Shown piece by piece: positions 5,887 to 8,984 of a DNA stretch of 8,984 bases. The notes under the pieces are model-generated. The model was not told the DNA's origin and did no database searches. It saw only the letters and a list, made by a program, of their open reading frames with translations. Source of the DNA: Anaerolineae bacterium (GTDB lineage: Bacteria; Chloroflexota; Anaerolineae; B4-G1; SLSP01); the NCBI GenBank assembly GCA_016934645.1, contig JAFGSL010000092.1, positions 1 through 8,984 of the forward strand, read 5' to 3'. A program made the translations under genes and the position numbers. Within the stretch, counting starts at the first letter, position 1, and every line of letters begins with the position of its first letter.

Positions 5887-8760
5887 ATGAAAATAACCCA
5901 TCTCAGGACCAATCGAATTGAAAGTCCTTTGGGATTCACACTCGACCATCTGTCTTTTTCCTGGATGGTCGAGGACGCATCTGACCCAGTGCAGACCGCC
6001 GCGCAGTTCATCCTGGCGAAGGACCCCGAATTCGAGGAAGTGTTCTTTGATAGCGGGCGGGAAGAAGGATTGCGCATCGATAGTTTGGCTTACCGCCCGG
6101 ACATCTGCCTTGCACCGCGCACGCGCTACTATTGGAAAGTGCGTGTTTGGGGCGAGACCGAATACGCCGAGAGTGCCGCAGCCTGGTTCGAAACCGCCAA
6201 GATGGATGAATCCTGGCAGGCGCAGTGGATTACTCCTGATTGGGAGGATAAAGCCATTCATCCCATCCTCTCGAAGTCCTTCACGCTGCCTACTCAAGCG
6301 TTGAATGCCAGAGTTTATATATGTGGACTGGGACTCTACCACCTGGAACTCAACGGCGACAAGGTTGGCAACGAACACCTTACGCCCTACTGCAACGCCT
6401 ACGATCAATGGCTGCAATACCAGACGTTTGACATCACCGGCCAGCTCACCGAGGGAGAAAACCGCCTGGCGGTGATGCTCGGCAATGGCTGGTACAAGGG
6501 ACGCTACTGTGGCGATGGTGGGCACCATAGCAACGTGTACGGCGACCGGTTTGCGCTCATATGTGAGGTGCGCATCACACTCCAGACGGGCGAAGAACTG
6601 GTGCTGGGTAGCGACGAGTCCTGGACGACCACGCGCTCACCCGTTCTCGCAAGTGAGATCTATGATGGCGAAATTTACGATGCACGGCTGGTTGGAGTGG
6701 GCGACACCTGCGGCGTCAAACCAATCGCTATGGATATGAATAAGCTCCAGGCACGCCGGTCGCTGCCGGTGTGCATCAATGAAGAACGCAAACCGGTTGC
6801 TATTCTCCATACCCCGGCCGGTGAGACCGTGCTGGATATGGGCCAAAATATGGTCGGGTGGGTGCGATTCAAAACGCAAGCTCCTGCCGGGACGGAAATT
6901 GACCTACAGTACGGCGAGGTGCTGCAAGGCGGTAACTTCTACCGAGACAACCTGCGTTCTGCCAAGGCCGAATATGCCTATATTGCCGATGGTCGGGAAG
7001 CCATCGTCCAGCCGTATTTCACCTTCTACGGGTTCCGGTATGTCAAAGTGACCGGATGGCCCGGTGAGGTGAATACTGACGACTTCACCGGCTGCGTGGT
7101 CTATTCTAAGATGGACATCATCGGCGATATCCAAACGTCCAACGAGAAGGTAAACCGGTTGTTCCAAAATGCTCTCTGGGGCCAAAAAGGCAACTTCCTG
7201 GATATCCCCACCGATTGCCCGCAGCGCGATGAGCGCCTGGGTTGGACCGGGGACACACAGATGTTCTCGGGCACAGCTTGTTTCAACATGGATTCCGGCG
7301 CGTTCTTTGCCAAATTCAGCTATGATTGTGCTCTCGAACAGGCAAAACGCGGCGGGATGGTGCCGATGGTTGTTCCGGCGGTGGATATGCAAGGTGGCGG
7401 CTCCAGTGCCTGGGGAGATGTGGCGACGATCCTCCCCTGGAACGTGTACGAATTCTACGGGGATAAGGCTATCCTCGAACAACAGTTTGAGAGCATGCGC
7501 AGTTGGGTGGATTTCATCAAGGCCGCGGATGATGCCGCCGGCGGTAAGCGGCTCTGGACATCCGGGTTCCATTTTGGCGATTGGCTCTCACTGGATGGCA
7601 GCGATCCGAACTCACCGATGGGTGGCACACCCGAAGACTTCATTGCCTCGGCCTATTACTATCACTCCACTCGTTTGGTGGCGCGCGCAGCGGCGGTGCT
7701 CGGAAAAACCGACGAGGCAGCCGGCTATGGCGCACTGGCCGAGGAAATCAAAGCCGCCATTCAGCAGGAATTCTTCACGCCAACCGGACGCCTTGCCATC
7801 AACACGCAAACCGGCTTTGTATTGGCCCTGTTTATGGATCTCGCCCCGGAGGAGTTTCGCACGCGCGTGATCCACGATCTGATTTTCCGACTGCGCAAAG
7901 ACAAAGTCCATCTGCGCACCGGATTTGTGGGCACGCCCTATCTCTGCCGGGTGCTCTCCAACCACGGCGCCAACGACCTGGCCTACCGGTTGTTGCTCAA
8001 CGAGGATTACCCCTCCTGGCTGTATGCGGTCAATCTGGGCGCGACCACCATTTGGGAGCGCTGGAACTCCCTCAACCCGGATGGCACGGTCAGTTCTACG
8101 GGAATGAACTCGCTCAACCATTACGCATACGGCTCCATCGTCGAGTGGATGTACCGCGATATGTGTGGCCTGAGTCCCACCTCGGGCGACGATGGCGTCA
8201 CCGGCTTCCGCCGAGCACGCATCGCGCCCAAACCCAATCTCTTACTCCAATGGGCAAAGGCGCGCTATCGTTCGGCTGCGGGGCTTTATGAAAGCGCTTG
8301 GAGAATCGGCGAGCACGGTGAGCTATCCTTCGAGTTCACCATCCCATTTAGCGCTGAGGCTGAGGTAGTGCTCCCAGATGCAGCGTTGGGCGAAATTTCC
8401 ATCAATGGACAAAAATCTGCAAAAGGAACCCCACAGGGCAATGACCTGAACCTACAACTTCCTGCCGGCACTTACCTGATCATCTATCAACCCACCCGAC
8501 CGTACCGGAAAACGTTCAGCACGCATACACCCATCGTGCAGCTAGTGCAGAACGAACAGGCTAAAGCCATCCTGGCGGGTGTTTTTCCTATGATTGCCGC
8601 CTTGGACGATGCTATGTTAGCGGCGATGGGCGAAGCCAGCATGCGCGATATGGCAACCACACCCTATCTGCCTATGACGCCCGAACAACTGGATGACATT
8701 GACCAATTGTTGAAAGAAATCGGAAACTGGGAATGGAATTCCAAGAAAGAAAACTGTTGA
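4636..8760 (+). CDS. AraC-family regulator fused in frame to GH78 alpha-L-rhamnosidase
   Basis: One uninterrupted frame of 1374 codons. Residues 1 to about 290 are a sensor region with a CxxC pair (C54, C57); about 300-405 is an AraC-type double helix-turn-helix; 406-417 is a 12-residue link; 418-1374 is a full-length alpha-L-rhamnosidase. The two halves are normally separate proteins of about 410 and 950 residues. I know of no established family with this architecture, so a lost stop codon or a sequencing error must be considered; a Shine-Dalgarno and ATG remain at 5878-5889, so the enzyme may also be made alone. An in-frame TAG at 4627 makes ATG 4636 the furthest possible start; its Shine-Dalgarno is poor (GAGG at 4617-4620, 15 bases away), perhaps compensated by coupling to the transporter stop 26 bases before. 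If translated through, the enzyme would carry its own DNA-binding module. The two modules are described in separate entries. Confidence 0.8.
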   Translation: MESAARSFYRVISSVYHLQLRIHDETGALQEIISPHGDGEATLSIDTQSSERLCSLCGQSRRPQVISNDLNQVWAGVPVLEGDVLRGTIVVGPVYTSEVSEHLVADYARVHHLPFQSRAQWFAAFRQTPIYPYVEFARLVAMIYQFLYHQEMDISLLATASLPVEMLVNPIELQTYRRNRVYDESPVHATYAFEQMIWQCIREGKLEKLKKHLQGGTYGNIGPMGHNDPVRQHKNTFIVSVTLATRAAIEGGLSPEIAYSLSDLYIQQVETMKDVLLIMTLNEAMLYDFANRVHHQQHTRRYSKLVNACCDFIDEHVRENLRVSDVAAFTGYSADYVSRKFKEETGGSIGNYFQAAKVSEAKSLLKYSELSLAEISELLSFSSQSFFTGTFKRVTGVTPGQYRQDAEPGTCHSYGGNMKITHLRTNRIESPLGFTLDHLSFSWMVEDASDPVQTAAQFILAKDPEFEEVFFDSGREEGLRIDSLAYRPDICLAPRTRYYWKVRVWGETEYAESAAAWFETAKMDESWQAQWITPDWEDKAIHPILSKSFTLPTQALNARVYICGLGLYHLELNGDKVGNEHLTPYCNAYDQWLQYQTFDITGQLTEGENRLAVMLGNGWYKGRYCGDGGHHSNVYGDRFALICEVRITLQTGEELVLGSDESWTTTRSPVLASEIYDGEIYDARLVGVGDTCGVKPIAMDMNKLQARRSLPVCINEERKPVAILHTPAGETVLDMGQNMVGWVRFKTQAPAGTEIDLQYGEVLQGGNFYRDNLRSAKAEYAYIADGREAIVQPYFTFYGFRYVKVTGWPGEVNTDDFTGCVVYSKMDIIGDIQTSNEKVNRLFQNALWGQKGNFLDIPTDCPQRDERLGWTGDTQMFSGTACFNMDSGAFFAKFSYDCALEQAKRGGMVPMVVPAVDMQGGGSSAWGDVATILPWNVYEFYGDKAILEQQFESMRSWVDFIKAADDAAGGKRLWTSGFHFGDWLSLDGSDPNSPMGGTPEDFIASAYYYHSTRLVARAAAVLGKTDEAAGYGALAEEIKAAIQQEFFTPTGRLAINTQTGFVLALFMDLAPEEFRTRVIHDLIFRLRKDKVHLRTGFVGTPYLCRVLSNHGANDLAYRLLLNEDYPSWLYAVNLGATTIWERWNSLNPDGTVSSTGMNSLNHYAYGSIVEWMYRDMCGLSPTSGDDGVTGFRRARIAPKPNLLLQWAKARYRSAAGLYESAWRIGEHGELSFEFTIPFSAEAEVVLPDAALGEISINGQKSAKGTPQGNDLNLQLPAGTYLIIYQPTRPYRKTFSTHTPIVQLVQNEQAKAILAGVFPMIAALDDAMLAAMGEASMRDMATTPYLPMTPEQLDDIDQLLKEIGNWEWNSKKENC
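5878..5889 (+). promoter_or_regulatory. Internal ribosome binding site and ATG at the regulator-rhamnosidase junction
   Basis: GGAGG (5878-5882), four bases, then ATG (5887-5889), in frame 1 like the whole fusion. The ATG begins MKITHLRTNRIE, the usual start of this kind of GH78 protein, so this is very likely the original start of a separate rhamnosidase gene. Changing T5877 to A would turn the preceding TAT codon into TAA and extend the site to TAAGGAGG. Confidence 0.75.
5887..8760 (+). other. Enzyme module: GH78 alpha-L-rhamnosidase, 957 residues
   Basis: Residues 418-1374 of the long frame, expected to release terminal alpha-L-rhamnose by an inverting mechanism. Domains (fusion numbering): fibronectin-III-like N domain (418 to about 520), rhamnosidase N beta domain (about 528-700, with NGDKVGNEHLTPYCNAYD and LGNGWYKGRY), concanavalin-like domain (about 715-820, GETVLDMGQNMVGWVRF), the (alpha/alpha)6 catalytic barrel (about 825-1177) and the C-terminal beta domain (about 1178-1285). 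The catalytic motif DCPQRDERLGWTGD is at 860-873, with E866 the likely general acid and D860 and D873 substrate-binding. E1141 in GATTIWERW fits the general base. A helical tail follows (about 1297-1366). No signal peptide is visible at either start, so it is cytoplasmic, matching the importer. Length without the regulator (957) is normal for GH78. Family call is very sure; the natural glycoside is unknown. Confidence 0.93.
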
Positions 8761-8864
8761 CCTTGCCCAAGTCGGGGTTGAGGCAGAATTAACTTCGCGG
8801 AGAGCCACTGAATGGGCAAAGGTTTATCACATTGATCAAAGACAGAACCGTCTGTGGCACGGTA

Positions 8865-8888
8865 GGCCGGGGTCATCACACCCCGGCC
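8865..8888. terminator. Perfect 9-bp hairpin between convergent genes, possible terminator
   Basis: GGCCGGGGT (8865-8873) pairs fully with ACCCCGGCC (8880-8888) around a six-base loop. It lies 104 bases after the rhamnosidase stop and 8 bases beyond the stop of the minus-strand gene on the right, so it could end transcription from both sides. Neither strand has a clear run of U after the stem, so classical intrinsic termination is uncertain. A weaker stem, ACAGA-ACCG-TCTGT, lies just before it at 8842-8855. Confidence 0.5.
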
Positions 8889-8896
8889 AAACATTT

Positions 8897-8984
8897 CTAC
8901 CAGAACGCCGGATACTCCTCCTTCAACTCCAGCCCAATGTCCAGACTGTGGGCGAAGAGCGCCCACAACACCCAGGCCAGCGCC
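8897..8984 (-). CDS. C-terminal end of an unidentified protein, partial
   Basis: Reading in from the right edge on the minus strand, 28 codons lead to a TAG at 8899-8897. The peptide begins ALAWVLWALFAHSLDIG and ends ELKEEYPAFW. The first part is hydrophobic with two tryptophans and looks like the end of a membrane helix; the end is charged. The composition looks like real coding sequence, and the stop lies directly before a strong hairpin. The start and most of the gene are outside the window and I cannot name a family. A different minus-strand frame is open from the right edge to 8664, but it would run into the rhamnosidase gene and is less likely. Confidence 0.4.
   Translation of the reverse strand, partial: ALAWVLWALFAHSLDIGLELKEEYPAFW

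Noticed and set aside
5491..6528. 345-codon open frame on the minus strand across the regulator-rhamnosidase junction
   Set aside because: It is antisense to well-conserved HTH and GH78 coding sequence and shows no domain of its own.
8664..8984. Minus-strand frame open from the right edge into the rhamnosidase 3' end
   Set aside because: It overlaps about 97 bases of conserved-frame coding sequence and its residues look random, whereas a different frame gives a plausible protein end stopping at 8897.
1..8984. Search for tRNA, rRNA, CRISPR arrays, insertion-sequence ends and transposase fragments
   Set aside because: None seen by eye: no spaced identical repeats, no transposase motifs and no clover-leaf sequence.

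Overview
The window is bacterial DNA of moderately high GC, with tightly packed genes that carry Shine-Dalgarno sites. It holds one glycan-utilisation locus flanked by the ends of two unrelated genes. The organism cannot be named from the sequence. The sugar genes, by recall, look most like those of Firmicutes (Clostridia/Lachnospiraceae-type GH2, GPH transporter, AraC regulator and GH78 enzyme). The GC content and the AbiEii gene would also fit another anaerobic lineage, such as Chloroflexota, that acquired such genes.

Layout from left to right. Positions 1-525 (+) are the 3' part of an AbiEii-type nucleotidyltransferase gene. It converges, with only 13 bases between stops, on a GH2 beta-galactosidase-type gene at 539-2905 (-). 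A 273-bp divergent control region (2906-3178) follows, carrying promoter-like and operator-like elements for both directions. Next, on the + strand, come a GPH/MelB-type sugar:cation symporter (3179-4609) and, 26 bases later, a 1374-codon open frame (4636-8760). The window closes with a perfect hairpin (8865-8888) and the last 28 codons of a gene entering from the right on the minus strand (8897-8984).

The most notable feature is the 1374-codon frame. Residues 1 to about 405 are a complete AraC-family regulator with a sensor domain, and residues 418-1374 are a complete GH78 alpha-L-rhamnosidase. No stop separates them, yet a Shine-Dalgarno sequence and ATG survive at the junction. One base change (T to A at 5877) would give TAAGGAGG, at once a stop codon and a consensus Shine-Dalgarno. 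This is therefore either a recent regulator-enzyme fusion by stop loss or a sequencing or assembly error.

Inferred working of the locus: the symporter imports an oligosaccharide or glycoside containing rhamnose and a beta-galactosyl or related residue. The GH78 and GH2 enzymes, neither with a visible signal peptide, cleave it in the cytoplasm. The AraC module senses a product and controls the divergent promoters. Candidates include galactosylated rhamnogalacturonan fragments or plant rhamnosides, but the sequence does not decide between them.
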